From the NCBI RefSeq assembly GCF_900182815.1, contig NZ_FXUA01000001.1:310001-374000 (forward strand): a DNA stretch of 64,000 bases, read 5' to 3'. The notes under the pieces were generated by a model. That model searched no databases, was not told where the DNA came from, and worked only from the letters and a program-made list of their open reading frames with translations. Shown piece by piece: positions 45,145-56,278 of the stretch. Both the position numbers and the translations under genes were made by a program. How positions within the stretch are numbered: the first letter of the stretch is position 1; every line of letters begins with the position of its first letter. This DNA is from Algoriphagus winogradskyi. Lineage in GTDB: Bacteria > Bacteroidota > Bacteroidia > Cytophagales > Cyclobacteriaceae.

Positions 45145-48100
45145 TTAGAATGAAACATTTACACCCAAATTGATTCTTCTTACCGTCGGGTAGGCTCCTG
45201 CATAGCCTGCAGAAGAGAAGTTGGATTCCCGATCATCCGGCATATCCGTCCATAGCAGCAGGTTATTTCCATTTAGATATACTCTAAATGTCTCGACACC
45301 TATATTTCTAACCCAATTGGAATTGAAGAGGTAGGCGATTTCTGCATTTTTCAGACGTAAATAGGAACCATCATAGAGGTAGCGTTCACCATTGCTATAG
45401 CCTGGCATCAATGCGCCCCATCGTGGCATTGGAGAATCCGGATTCATGTTATCTTCAGACCAATAGCTTCCTTCCTCATATACTCTGTTCAGTCGGTTGT
45501 TCAAACTGCTCAGTGGCACATCTCTGGTCACATTATTTACACCATAAAACTGGACGTAGAGACTGAGTCCCTTCCATTCCACTCCTATGTTTGTGCTGTA
45601 AGTATTTTCAGGTACACTGGCAAATCCATAAGGAGCAGCATCGAAGGAGTCAATTATCCCGTCACCGTTGAAATCAAGGATTTGCATTCCACCAGGAAGT
45701 TTGAATTGATCATTGGAGTTGTTCTGCGTGCTTCCATATACTTCATCCCATGAACTGTAATAGCCATCGCTAATGTGAGTACGGTATTGACCAAGCTGAT
45801 ATCCTTGATCCTTCTGATAAGCTACCTGCAATTCCGGATCATCCCTTTCCTTGACCACATTTTCTGCGTGGGTCATCGTGAAATCAGCCCATACACGGAT
45901 TTGGTTTTCGAAGGTGTGATTTAAACCCAGCGTAAATTCAAAACCGTTGGTAATCACTCGACCCAGGTTTGCGGCTGGGGCTGTAGTACCAAAATAACTA
46001 GGAATAGAACGGTCTCCCGACATCAGGATATCTTTACGGTCATCTTTGAAATATTCAAAATTACCGTTGATCATACCGTTAAGGATATCGAATTCAAGAC
46101 CTATGTTGGTTTTGTAGACGGTTTCCCAATGCACCTCAGGGTTACCCACGGAAGATTGTCTATACCACGTATAAGGGCTATATTCTCCACCTTCCCCTAC
46201 TATACCCAATTGAGAACTGTTGCCATAGCTCCATTGATCCATGAAAAGGAATCGTCCACCGATGTTATCATCCCCTACTTCACCGTAGCTGGCTCTTACT
46301 TTTAAAAAGTCAAGAAATGACAGTGACTTCATAAATCCTTCCTCAGAAACCACCCATCCTATACCTCCGGAGGAGAAGAATGCAAACCTATACTCAGGAG
46401 CAAATTTTTCTGATCCATTGTATGCACCACTATAATCGACTAGAAACTTCTTCTTGTAATCGTAGTTTGCGCGGAACACCCAATCTTCTCTATAGGAAGG
46501 AATCATATTTCCTGTCGCATCTTGCTGACGACTCATGAGTCCCATCAGGCTATAATTGTGATTATTAGCAATGGTTCCAGCATAGTTTAATTGAAATTGG
46601 TAGTACAGCCTTCGCTGTGCGCCCCCCACAGATCCGCTGGCAGTTCCCCAGGTTACTGCTTCTCTGAAATCAAATCTACTGTTGGAGTCCACAATATCAT
46701 CGAACAGTTCGATTCCAGACTCAGGATCTATCCATTTTTGAAATGGTGTGTTATAAAGGTCATTTACACCTCTATTGGATTCTATAAAAGAATTATCCAC
46801 TGCCAAAGTACCTCGGAAATTCAATCCTTTGAGGATCATCCCTAAGTCTTGGTTTAGGACAAAATTGGTCGACAACTGAGTAGTAGTTAGGTATTGCAAA
46901 CCACTCACTGCTAGTATTCTCACGGAATTTTGTGCTGCCACATCATCCGGGGTATACACCCCCCAGGCACCATCTGAATACACAGGAATAAATGCATCTG
47001 GTGGATTAGCGTATGCAGCACTCCAGAAACTATTGGAATAGAAACTACTGGAATTGCCTACGCCCCAAGGAGTTTTTCTAATGCCATAGGAACCTCCAAG
47101 ATTAACCTGAAGTTTGGTACTGGAAGTCAACTGGAAATCCAGGTTACTACGGAAATTCAGACGGTTGTAATTGAAACCAGGATCATAACCTCTGTTATTA
47201 TCGAAGTCTCTAAAAAGGTCACCTTCATTCTGAAAATCTATACTTGCAAAGTACTGGGTGAACTTGGTACCCCCTCTGATTCCCACATTGGCATTGTATG
47301 CCATTGCGTAATTCTTGAATAATGTCTCTTGCCAATCAACATTCGGATAGCGTTCTGACTCCTCAAGGCTGGAAGGGAATCTATATTTGTATTGAGTATC
47401 GTATGGAATATAATCTGACCATCCCGAAGGGTTAGCAGAAAGTTCATTTTCTATTGCTCTGTTTCTTACTCCAATGGCGTCATATGAGTCATATTTCCCA
47501 GGCAGCTTAGATACTACCTTCATAGTAGAGCTGAAGTTGGCTGTGATCTGCGCTTTTCCTTCTCTACCTCTTTTGGTGGTCACGATGATTACGCCATTTG
47601 CACCTCTGGATCCGAAAACGGCGGTAGCAGATGCATCTTTCAATACTGAGATGGTTTCTACAGAAGCGATATCCATCGTATTGAAAAACTCGGGACGCTC
47701 CACTCCATCTACAAGAATGAGCGGAGAATTGCCATTCCAGCTATTCTGGCCTCGAATGACGATCTGAGGACTTTCCCCACCCGGCACACCTGTACTTGCC
47801 GAGGTGATTACCCCAGGCAAATTACCGGTTAATGCTGATCCCACGTTCGAAACACCACCTGTTCTCTTTAGAACTTCACCATTCGTTTGAGCTACTGCTC
47901 CTACAATGGTTTCTTTCTTTTGCTCTGCGTAGCCTACCACGATCACTTCTTCCAGTGACTGTAGATTCTCTTCGAGAATTATATTAATCACCGCTTGATT
48001 TGCTATGGTAACTTCTTTTTCATTGAAGCCCATAAAGGAAAAGACCAACGTCTCTCCCTCATTCACGGTAATGGAATAATTACCGTCCAGATCTGTGGTG

Positions 48101-48594
48101 GTACCTTTGGTAGTGTTTTTAATACGGACGGTAACACCTGGGAGTGCCAAGCCAGAAGGATCCAGAACTTGGCCTGTGATCTCTACTACTGCAGAGATTA
48201 CCTCCTTAGGCTGAGACACTTCTTTTTTCGGTCCTCTTGTGATATGAATATTATCATCCAGCTGTACAAATTTTAGATTTGTCTGGCTGGAAATCTCGTA
48301 AAGCACCTCAGATAGCGGCACCTTGTTCATTGCCAGATTTACGGTTAATTCATCTACTGGAACCTTCACTTTATTATAAGTGAACATAAATCCGCTCTGT
48401 TTCTCTAGCTCGGGGATAACTTTGTTTAGTGTACTTTCATTGAAATTGACCGTGACGGTAATATCATCAAGCCCTTTTAATTGAGCATGTCCATTATTTG
48501 CCATAAGGACTGCCGTGAAAAACAGCTGAAAGATGAAAGCACACACAAAATATTTGGAAAGCATAATGATTTTCCTAAGTATTGATTTTTCCAT
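45145..48594 (-). CDS. xusA: SusC-family TonB-dependent transporter with STN signalling domain (first pair)
   Basis: 1149 residues. A long signal segment (about 10-37) is followed by an STN secretin/TonB short domain (about 45-115, ITVTVNFNESTLNKVIPELE, LKFVQLDDNIHITRG), a CarboxypepD-regulatory-like domain (VEITGQVLDPSGLALPGVTV), the TonB box region LEEVIVVGYAEQKKE, the plug (SPLILVDGVERPEFF, AVFGSRGANGVIIVTTKRG) and the barrel. The STN domain normally contacts a FecR anti-sigma factor, and such a gene lies immediately upstream, so ligand transport should trigger sigma release. Equivalent to xusA by position. Confidence 0.92.
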   Translation of the reverse strand: MEKSILRKIIMLSKYFVCAFIFQLFFTAVLMANNGHAQLKGLDDITVTVNFNESTLNKVIPELEKQSGFMFTYNKVKVPVDELTVNLAMNKVPLSEVLYEISSQTNLKFVQLDDNIHITRGPKKEVSQPKEVISAVVEITGQVLDPSGLALPGVTVRIKNTTKGTTTDLDGNYSITVNEGETLVFSFMGFNEKEVTIANQAVINIILEENLQSLEEVIVVGYAEQKKETIVGAVAQTNGEVLKRTGGVSNVGSALTGNLPGVITSASTGVPGGESPQIVIRGQNSWNGNSPLILVDGVERPEFFNTMDIASVETISVLKDASATAVFGSRGANGVIIVTTKRGREGKAQITANFSSTMKVVSKLPGKYDSYDAIGVRNRAIENELSANPSGWSDYIPYDTQYKYRFPSSLEESERYPNVDWQETLFKNYAMAYNANVGIRGGTKFTQYFASIDFQNEGDLFRDFDNNRGYDPGFNYNRLNFRSNLDFQLTSSTKLQVNLGGSYGIRKTPWGVGNSSSFYSNSFWSAAYANPPDAFIPVYSDGAWGVYTPDDVAAQNSVRILAVSGLQYLTTTQLSTNFVLNQDLGMILKGLNFRGTLAVDNSFIESNRGVNDLYNTPFQKWIDPESGIELFDDIVDSNSRFDFREAVTWGTASGSVGGAQRRLYYQFQLNYAGTIANNHNYSLMGLMSRQQDATGNMIPSYREDWVFRANYDYKKKFLVDYSGAYNGSEKFAPEYRFAFFSSGGIGWVVSEEGFMKSLSFLDFLKVRASYGEVGDDNIGGRFLFMDQWSYGNSSQLGIVGEGGEYSPYTWYRQSSVGNPEVHWETVYKTNIGLEFDILNGMINGNFEYFKDDRKDILMSGDRSIPSYFGTTAPAANLGRVITNGFEFTLGLNHTFENQIRVWADFTMTHAENVVKERDDPELQVAYQKDQGYQLGQYRTHISDGYYSSWDEVYGSTQNNSNDQFKLPGGMQILDFNGDGIIDSFDAAPYGFASVPENTYSTNIGVEWKGLSLYVQFYGVNNVTRDVPLSSLNNRLNRVYEEGSYWSEDNMNPDSPMPRWGALMPGYSNGERYLYDGSYLRLKNAEIAYLFNSNWVRNIGVETFRVYLNGNNLLLWTDMPDDRESNFSSAGYAGAYPTVRRINLGVNVSF

Positions 48595-48634
48595 ACTTTT
48601 GATATGATTTTAAGTGTGTATTACTTGAAATTTT

Positions 48635-48669
48635 AGCCTTTGATTAATTTGACGATTGAGGCAAAGGCT
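48635..48669. repeat. Inverted repeat in the fecR-xusA spacer
   Basis: AGCCTTTG (48635-48642) and CAAAGGCT (48662-48669) are perfect 8-bp arms 19 nt apart, in the xusA leader. It adjoins the UUCG hairpin. Confidence 0.4.
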
Positions 48670-48673
48670 ATGG

Positions 48674-48703
48674 GCAGGAAAGCTTCGGCTTTCCTGCTTT
48701 TTT
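48674..48703 (+). terminator. UUCG-loop terminator facing against the operon
   Basis: GCAGGAAAGC (48674-48683), loop TTCG, then GCTTTCCTGC (48688-48697) and six T on the plus strand. A textbook intrinsic terminator, but every neighbouring gene is on the minus strand. On the minus strand it is a stable hairpin between fecR and xusA with no T-tract. Confidence 0.7.
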
Positions 48704-48749
48704 CATTTTCAGCTGGTGTTTGTGTAGGGGTTTTTCATAGGTTAGTAGG

Positions 48750-49778
48750 TTATGGGTTTGAAATTGTTACTGTTTTTCCTTTGATTTTATAGTCAAATTC
48801 GGAGGAGATACTTATGCCGTCCAAGACTTGATTCAATGGTTTGTTATGATAGCTTCCAGAGTACGACCATCCTTTATCTACCTTTAAGGTGCTGTTGATT
48901 GTGACGCCAAACCACACTTCCATTTTTCGGATAACTTCAGGGTAGCTGTCGTCTTTAAAAATCAGGTATTGGTCTTTCCAGCCAAATATTTCAAGGGGAT
49001 CAAAATCTGTTTTAGTCACTTCACCATTCTTCCGTTTGATTAGCATTTCATGGGGAAGGAGAGTGATTACTCCCCCAGTGGAATCAGCCACTTCTACCTT
49101 GCCTTCTACCAGCGCCAGTTCAAAGTCTTCTCCGTTTTTTAGGTTAAATGAAGTGCCTAAAACGGTCACCTGATTGTTGTCTATTTGGATTACAAAAGGA
49201 CGATTAGGATCCTTCGTCACATCAAAAAATGCTTCTCCCTGCATCCGGACGGTTCTTTTTTCCCCATCGAAATTCTGCGGATAGGCTATGCTACTAGCTG
49301 CATTGAGGTGAACATATGTTCCATCCGGCAATTGAAATTTATATTTCTGACCCGCAGGATTGTCCACAGTCAACCAAGTAGTTACTTTCTGATTTTCAGA
49401 CTCTACCTTATTCCTTTTGTTGAGAATATCGATTCCGTAAACTGTAGAAAAAACCAAGAACAAGATGGCTGCAGTTTTATGCCAGCCACTCCAATGGAAA
49501 TGACTGCCATCTGCCCTTTTCTGATGACTCTTTTCCACGATGTCCTCATACAAATCCATATAGGCCTGATCAGAAAGCACATACCGGTCTTTGTAATCGA
49601 TCATTGCGATTATCTCTTTAGCCTTTTGGAGAACTGGTCTTCTTTCGGGATTATTTTCAATCCATTTAAGCCAAAAGTGATTAGTTTCTTCTCCAGGATT
49701 TTTCACCCACTGAATAAAAAATTCATCGTTCAAAAAGTCCTCGATCTCAAAATCTATGTATTTATATTTTTCGTCCAT
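48750..49778 (-). CDS. FecR-family anti-sigma factor
   Basis: 342 residues: a cytoplasmic N-terminal sigma-binding part (about 1-100), one membrane helix (TAAILFLVFSTVYGIDIL near 115), a periplasmic FecR domain (YKFQLPDGTYVHLNAASSIA, GEAFFDVTKDPNRPFVI) and a C-terminal DUF4974/STN-like domain (FKDDSYPEVIRKMEVWFGVT). It holds the ECF sigma inactive until the STN domain of the adjacent SusC signals. It starts 23 nt after the sigma stop. Confidence 0.92.
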   Translation of the reverse strand: MDEKYKYIDFEIEDFLNDEFFIQWVKNPGEETNHFWLKWIENNPERRPVLQKAKEIIAMIDYKDRYVLSDQAYMDLYEDIVEKSHQKRADGSHFHWSGWHKTAAILFLVFSTVYGIDILNKRNKVESENQKVTTWLTVDNPAGQKYKFQLPDGTYVHLNAASSIAYPQNFDGEKRTVRMQGEAFFDVTKDPNRPFVIQIDNNQVTVLGTSFNLKNGEDFELALVEGKVEVADSTGGVITLLPHEMLIKRKNGEVTKTDFDPLEIFGWKDQYLIFKDDSYPEVIRKMEVWFGVTINSTLKVDKGWSYSGSYHNKPLNQVLDGISISSEFDYKIKGKTVTISNP

Positions 49779-49801
49779 GGTAGTGGCAGGAAGCGCGCTG
49801 G

Positions 49802-50455
49802 TTAGGCTTTCTTAACTTCAAATATTTCTTTAAGCTTCTCCATGGCTCTATAAACCAAGGTTCGCGCTGTTTTAACTTCACTGAAATTCATCACTTCAGC
49901 TATTTCTTTATAGGATAACTCTTCTTGATAGAGCATAATAATCGCTTGTCTTTGCCTGGTAGGTAGTTTGTTCAGCGCATTGGCGATTTCCAACTTCTGC
50001 TCCAAGGCAAATTCTTCATCTATCAATTTGGTCTCATGAGAGGTCTCGATGTGAAACATATTTTCCTCATTTTCAAGAGAAATCAAATCGGCATTTAACT
50101 TTCTCTCTTTCTTGAGAAACTTGAAAAGTTCTCTGTGAAAAACGGTGAACAGATAACCTTTAATTCGCTGTACATCACCTAACTTGGCTTGGTTCTTTCG
50201 TAGATCTACAAACATTTTCTGAAGACAATCCCTGATTAATTCTTCTTGCTTGCAGATTTGCATGCCATAATTAAATAAGTCAGCTACATATTTTCGGTAG
50301 ATGTAGTTAAAGGCGGCTTCATCTCCACTTTTGAAAGATGTCCAGACCTCACGGTCTGATTTTTCAGTGTATACCACCATCACTTGACTATGCTGCATAT
50401 ATAGCATAGCTGAGGTATCGGAAGTTTCAATAGGTTTATTCTGGGTTTTTTTCAT
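49802..50455 (-). CDS. ECF-type RNA polymerase sigma factor
   Basis: 217 residues, sigma-70 family with regions 2 (FNYIYRKYVADLFNYGMQIC, IRDCLQKMFVDLRKN) and 4 (LPTRQRQAIIMLYQEELSYK, EIAEVMNFSEVKTARTLVYR). It carries a roughly 35-residue N-terminal extension before region 2. It should activate the downstream SusC/SusD operon when released from FecR. Many xylan core loci of gut Bacteroidota use a hybrid two-component sensor instead, so this is a different control style. Confidence 0.92.
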   Translation of the reverse strand: MKKTQNKPIETSDTSAMLYMQHSQVMVVYTEKSDREVWTSFKSGDEAAFNYIYRKYVADLFNYGMQICKQEELIRDCLQKMFVDLRKNQAKLGDVQRIKGYLFTVFHRELFKFLKKERKLNADLISLENEENMFHIETSHETKLIDEEFALEQKLEIANALNKLPTRQRQAIIMLYQEELSYKEIAEVMNFSEVKTARTLVYRAMEKLKEIFEVKKA

Positions 50456-50474
50456 TTGAACAGGAAGGTATCTC

Positions 50475-50501
50475 CACTCTTCACTTATAAAGAGTGTTTT
50501 T
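50475..50501 (+). terminator. Terminator-like hairpin upstream of the sigma gene, antisense orientation
   Basis: CACTCTT (50475-50481), 8-nt loop, AAGAGTG (50490-50496), then TTTTT on the plus strand. On the minus strand it forms a leader hairpin 20 nt before the sigma start codon. Confidence 0.45.
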
Positions 50502-50598
50502 AGAGGTCAAACAACCTCAAAATTTTATTTTATTTTTTTCTGTATATGAAAAAATCTACCATACACAGTTTTATCCCCTGATAATTAGATAATACACC

Positions 50599-50627
50599 CC
50601 TATCGCAGAATATAATTCTGCTATAGG
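50599..50627. repeat. 13-bp-arm inverted repeat between esterase and sigma genes
   Basis: CCTATcGCAGAAT and ATTCTGCtATAGG pair at 12 of 13 positions around a 3-nt loop. It lies about 75 nt past the esterase stop and 145 nt before the sigma start. No T-tract, so it is an operator or processing hairpin candidate rather than a clear terminator. Confidence 0.5.
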
Positions 50628-50700
50628 AGAATACCATTCTATCGTCTAATCAAGAATTCTTACAAGTAGTAAAAAAGGGAAATAATGGCGTCTAGAGACT

Positions 50701-51624
50701 TCAGTCTGCTTTCAGGAATTCGTTGACATCCAACCAATGTATAAAAGCATCAAACCAACGATTACTGGTTCTACCAGGATTACCAAGACCGAAGCCATGT
50801 CCGCCATTTTGGTATAAGTGAAACTCAACAGGAATACCTGCTTTGTACCAGGAATCGATTACACCGAACTGTCCTCTAAAAAGAAAATCATCTGTGGCAA
50901 TCACATTGAACATAGGAGGTGCATCTTCAGGAACTTCAACTGGTCCCATGCCACCATAGATTGGGCCGATGAAGGCCAATTTCATTGTCTTGGAATTCAA
51001 CGTGCTGTGCATGGTCAATCCTGCACCGGCAGAAAAGCCGATCATTCCTAACCTATCCATACCAACACCCCACTCTTCTGCTCTATCCTTAATCATCGCA
51101 TAGGCTGCCTCGGCATCTTCCAACTGATCCGAAAGATCAAAGGGTGCAGGAGCTGGACGTGCGGGAGCTGAGGATTCCGACGGGGCAGGTGGTGGTGATA
51201 AAGTCTGGTTCATAGAATCTTTGAAGCCATCCAAAGACTCAGGAGTTGGGCGGAGCCTGTATTTCAGGACGAACGCTGCTATTCCCTGATCGGCAAGTGC
51301 CTGAGCAACTTCCCATCCTTCATTTTTCAAAGAAAGCCATCTGAAACCACCGCCCGGCGCAACAAGCACCGCTGCTCCAGTCGCCGTACCTGGCTCTGGT
51401 AAAAAAGGAGTCAAGGTGGCAACAGTAATATTTCGAGCCATTGGGTCTCCCCATTGCCTAAACCAAGTTTCGGAAGCAGGTTGGTTTTCAACGCCACCTG
51501 TTCCCAGCAAAATTGCATTAGGTTCAGCTGGTGTTTCCAGTGGATAAATTGTGCCGTCCTGTGCCATAGCGGAGGAGGCAATTAAGAGGCATGACGCCAG
51601 AATTGAGGTTTTTAATAGGTTCAT
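50701..51624 (-). CDS. Secreted alpha/beta hydrolase (carbohydrate esterase, xylan-esterase-like)
   Basis: 307 residues with signal ILASCLLIASSAMAQ. Oxyanion-hole motif APGGGFRWLS, nucleophile Ser in MIGFSAGAGLTMH, Asp in ATDDFLF and His in NGGHGFGLGN give a complete triad. A Pro/Ala-rich loop near residues 140-155 is inserted between strands. Relatives are BD-FAE/acetyl-xylan-esterase-type enzymes found in hemicellulose loci. Likely removes acetyl groups from xylan, inferred from context. Confidence 0.83.
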   Translation of the reverse strand: MNLLKTSILASCLLIASSAMAQDGTIYPLETPAEPNAILLGTGGVENQPASETWFRQWGDPMARNITVATLTPFLPEPGTATGAAVLVAPGGGFRWLSLKNEGWEVAQALADQGIAAFVLKYRLRPTPESLDGFKDSMNQTLSPPPAPSESSAPARPAPAPFDLSDQLEDAEAAYAMIKDRAEEWGVGMDRLGMIGFSAGAGLTMHSTLNSKTMKLAFIGPIYGGMGPVEVPEDAPPMFNVIATDDFLFRGQFGVIDSWYKAGIPVEFHLYQNGGHGFGLGNPGRTSNRWFDAFIHWLDVNEFLKAD

Positions 51625-51724
51625 GGTATTATGGGTTTTGTTAATTGCAATTAGGTGGAGAAAAGGAATTTATATGGCCATCCTTAATCTTGCCAGTAAT
51701 AGTAATTTCTTTGCTCATCAGGTC

Positions 51725-51750
51725 AGAAGACAGGAGACGAGAGACGGGAG
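51725..51750. repeat. Short heptamer run (AGGAGAC type)
   Basis: AGAAGAC, AGGAGAC and GAGAGAC follow one another in register, the reverse-complement type of the 16-copy array at 56279-56390. It lies in the 257-bp spacer between two esterase genes, which holds nothing else I recognise. Confidence 0.55.
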
Positions 51751-51881
51751 TGGCCTAAATACTAGTATTAACCAAATCCTAGGATTCTTTAATCTCTTTA
51801 CAAGTTGAAAAGCGGATTTAGTTTTAAATCAATTTCTCCAATGATTAGTCTTCCTTATAAACTGGTTTAAAATGAGTTAAT

Positions 51882-52778
<897 letters not shown>

Positions 52779-52827
52779 TTATTAGGTTATTTACTGGGTA
52801 ATAATTATTGGGCAGAAAACTTCAGGT

Positions 52828-53679
<852 letters not shown>

Positions 53680-53711
53680 TTAGGTTTGAGAGCTTATTAG
53701 GTATTCAGGTT

Positions 53712-56198
53712 TTATAGGTTTTTAGATTTCAATATATAAGAATTTCCAGCTTCTGTTTTTAAGTCATAAACACTGGTTTCCCCAAGATCAGGTAAGTCGA
53801 TTTGAGCGGCTGGCGAGATGATTGGATCGGCAGTGACGGGTACTTGATAGAAAGGATTCGGGTTTTCACCACGCGCTTTCATAAGACCCTTACCCTTTTC
53901 TAGAACCAATGGGTTTGGAACTCGTAAGCGCAGGTTTCCTCCGATTGTCGATTTAATTACAGCTTTTTCAATCTTCCCATCTTTCCATGTCAGTTCTACT
54001 ACCTCAAATCCACCTTTGGCACGAATTCCGGTAATGCTTCCCTCCTGCCAAATGTCTGGTAAAGCTGGCAATAGATGAATTTCCCCATTTGCACTTTGAA
54101 TTAACATCTCGGTAATGCCTGAAGTACAACCAAAGTTTCCATCAATCTGGAAAGGTGGGTGCGCATCAAAAAGGTTGTTGTAAGATCCGCCACCTCCCTG
54201 ATTGGAACCTACAGGTGAGAGCTGATTTTGGATCAGTTTATAGGCATGATTGCCGTCCAGCATTCTTGCCCACCAGTTGACTTTCCAACCCATACTCCAA
54301 CCCGTAGAAACATCTCCACGCTGGATTAAGGTGTTTTTGGAAGCTGAATACAACTCTGGAGTACGAAGCGGAGAAATTTGATTTGACGGGAATAGTCCAT
54401 ACAAATGGGAAATATGACGGTGATGATCATTAGGATCGTCAATATCATCCAGCCACTCCTGAAGTTGACCTTGTTTTCCTATGTGCATAGGAGGCAATTT
54501 ATCACGCATTGTTCTGAGTGAGTCTGCAAAAGATTGATCTTCACCAAGCATCTCCGAAGCTTGAATCACTGCACTAAAGGCATCAAAAACCAGTTGGTTG
54601 TCCATGGTCGTACCAGCATCTAAGGAGGAACCATCGTGAGCAGCCGGAGCGTTTTCAGGAGATGTTCCTGGATTGACAACCAACCACTTATTCTCAGGAT
54701 GCTCTACCAAAAAATCAACATAGAACATCGCAGCGCCTTTCAAAATCGGATAGATAGATTTCAGATAATCCATATCTCCATTGTATTGGAAATGATCCCA
54801 AAGATGCTGGCTAGTCCAAGCTCCTCCTCCACTCCAAATTCCCCAGAAAATTGCATCAACTGGTCCCGTGATTCTCCAGATATCTGTGTTATGATGTGCC
54901 ATCCAACCTCTTGCTCCATACATCACTCTGGCTGTTTCCTCCCCTGCCTCTGCCATTTCAGACACCATTTTCAGAAATGGCTCATGAAGCTCAGCCAAGT
55001 TAGTTTTCTCAGCCGGCCAATAGTTCATCTGAGCATTGATGTTAATGGTGTATTTACTATCCCAAGGCGGAGACATCTGCTGATTCCAAATCCCTTGAAG
55101 GTTTGCCGGCTGTCCTCCCGGCTGGGAAGATGAGATCAACAAGTATCGTCCATACTGGTAATAGAGCGTTACTAACTGGGGGTCATCCCCTTCTCGAAAG
55201 CCTTTAAGGCGCTCATCTGTTGGGAGTTTGGAGGCTTCAGTTTCTCCTAAATTTAAACTCACTCGGTCGAAATATTTTTGATAATCTACCCGATTTGTCT
55301 TCAATAGGTCATCAAAAGATTTGGTTGAACCTTTTTTCATAAAAGCTTGGGCTCTTGCATTTTCATCACCTGTGAGATCAAGGTAGTTATTGAAATTGGT
55401 TGCTATGGAAATATAGATCGTAGCTTCGTTAGCATTCTTTACTTCTATTGAATTCTCTGATGAGCTGATCTCTCCACCTTGGTTTTTGACTTTCGCAATA
55501 CTTTTGAATTTCACCTGACCTTTTACGCCTTCATGATCAGTCGTAGTACCAGAAATAGTCAATTCCTTTTCTGCATTGAGGGCAACGGTAGCATTAGGCT
55601 GAGGAGTAGCCATGGAAGCGGTGAAGGAAATTTTACCGGGTTTGCTGGCTGTCAGGTGAATTGCAATGACATTATCAGCGAAGGAAGCAATGGCTTCCCG
55701 AGTATAGGTCACACCATCCACCACATAACTCACTTTGGAAATCGCCTGAGAAATATCCAATTCTCTTCTATAATCTGTAAAAGTATCATGCCCTTCAAAT
55801 GCGATTTTCAGATCTCCCACAGGCTGAAACTTCTGCCCATGTGATTTCTTGCTTTGGATGGTTTTGGCAGCCAACTGCTCCGCTTCTTTTTGTTTCCCTT
55901 CAAAAATCAATCTTCTGACTTCAGGCAGAGATGCCAAGGCATCCGGGTTATCATTTCTATTTGGACCACCGGACCAAACGGTATGCTCGTTAAGCTGAAT
56001 CAGCTCCTTTTCTACATTTCCATAGATCATTGCTCCCAACCTGCCATTTCCTATCGGCAAGGCATCCGTCCATACATCAGCAGCTGGTTGCTTGTACCAA
56101 AGGGTGAGATCAGAGCTTTCCTGAGCTTTTACCTGTAGGGAAAAAGCCAGAAAAAGCACTGCAAAAAAAGTTCTTAAACAATATTTACTCGTATGCAT
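53712..56198 (-). CDS. GH95 alpha-L-fucosidase / alpha-L-galactosidase
   Basis: 828 residues from the ATG at 56198 (HTSKYCLRTFFAVLFLAFSL signal); an ATG at 56222 and the open frame up to 56315 lie in the repeat-flanked leader and look non-coding. N-terminal GH95 sandwich (WTDALPIGNGRLGAMIYGNV, EHTVWSGGPNRND) and the (alpha/alpha)6 barrel (NAQMNYWPAEKTNLAELHEP, TTMDNQLVFDAF, FPSNQISPLRTPE) are complete. Inverting enzyme that removes terminal L-fucose or L-galactose from side chains. GH95 members in Bacteroides xylan loci include an L-galactosidase. Specificity cannot be set from sequence alone. Confidence 0.9.
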   Translation of the reverse strand: MHTSKYCLRTFFAVLFLAFSLQVKAQESSDLTLWYKQPAADVWTDALPIGNGRLGAMIYGNVEKELIQLNEHTVWSGGPNRNDNPDALASLPEVRRLIFEGKQKEAEQLAAKTIQSKKSHGQKFQPVGDLKIAFEGHDTFTDYRRELDISQAISKVSYVVDGVTYTREAIASFADNVIAIHLTASKPGKISFTASMATPQPNATVALNAEKELTISGTTTDHEGVKGQVKFKSIAKVKNQGGEISSSENSIEVKNANEATIYISIATNFNNYLDLTGDENARAQAFMKKGSTKSFDDLLKTNRVDYQKYFDRVSLNLGETEASKLPTDERLKGFREGDDPQLVTLYYQYGRYLLISSSQPGGQPANLQGIWNQQMSPPWDSKYTININAQMNYWPAEKTNLAELHEPFLKMVSEMAEAGEETARVMYGARGWMAHHNTDIWRITGPVDAIFWGIWSGGGAWTSQHLWDHFQYNGDMDYLKSIYPILKGAAMFYVDFLVEHPENKWLVVNPGTSPENAPAAHDGSSLDAGTTMDNQLVFDAFSAVIQASEMLGEDQSFADSLRTMRDKLPPMHIGKQGQLQEWLDDIDDPNDHHRHISHLYGLFPSNQISPLRTPELYSASKNTLIQRGDVSTGWSMGWKVNWWARMLDGNHAYKLIQNQLSPVGSNQGGGGSYNNLFDAHPPFQIDGNFGCTSGITEMLIQSANGEIHLLPALPDIWQEGSITGIRAKGGFEVVELTWKDGKIEKAVIKSTIGGNLRLRVPNPLVLEKGKGLMKARGENPNPFYQVPVTADPIISPAAQIDLPDLGETSVYDLKTEAGNSYILKSKNL

Positions 56199-56278
56199 TT
56201 TGGGTTTGTTATTACTATTCATATAATTTTCCGCAATCTTTCCAGATACTAAAATTTCTTTTCTCTCCACCTTCTTCG

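Noticed and set aside
49185..49805. 206-residue plus-strand open frame
   Set aside because: It lies entirely antisense to fecR, whose domains are complete, and shows no recognisable domain or signal.
54636..55133. 165-residue plus-strand open frame
   Set aside because: Antisense to a fully conserved part of the GH95 gene; composition is that of a shadow frame.
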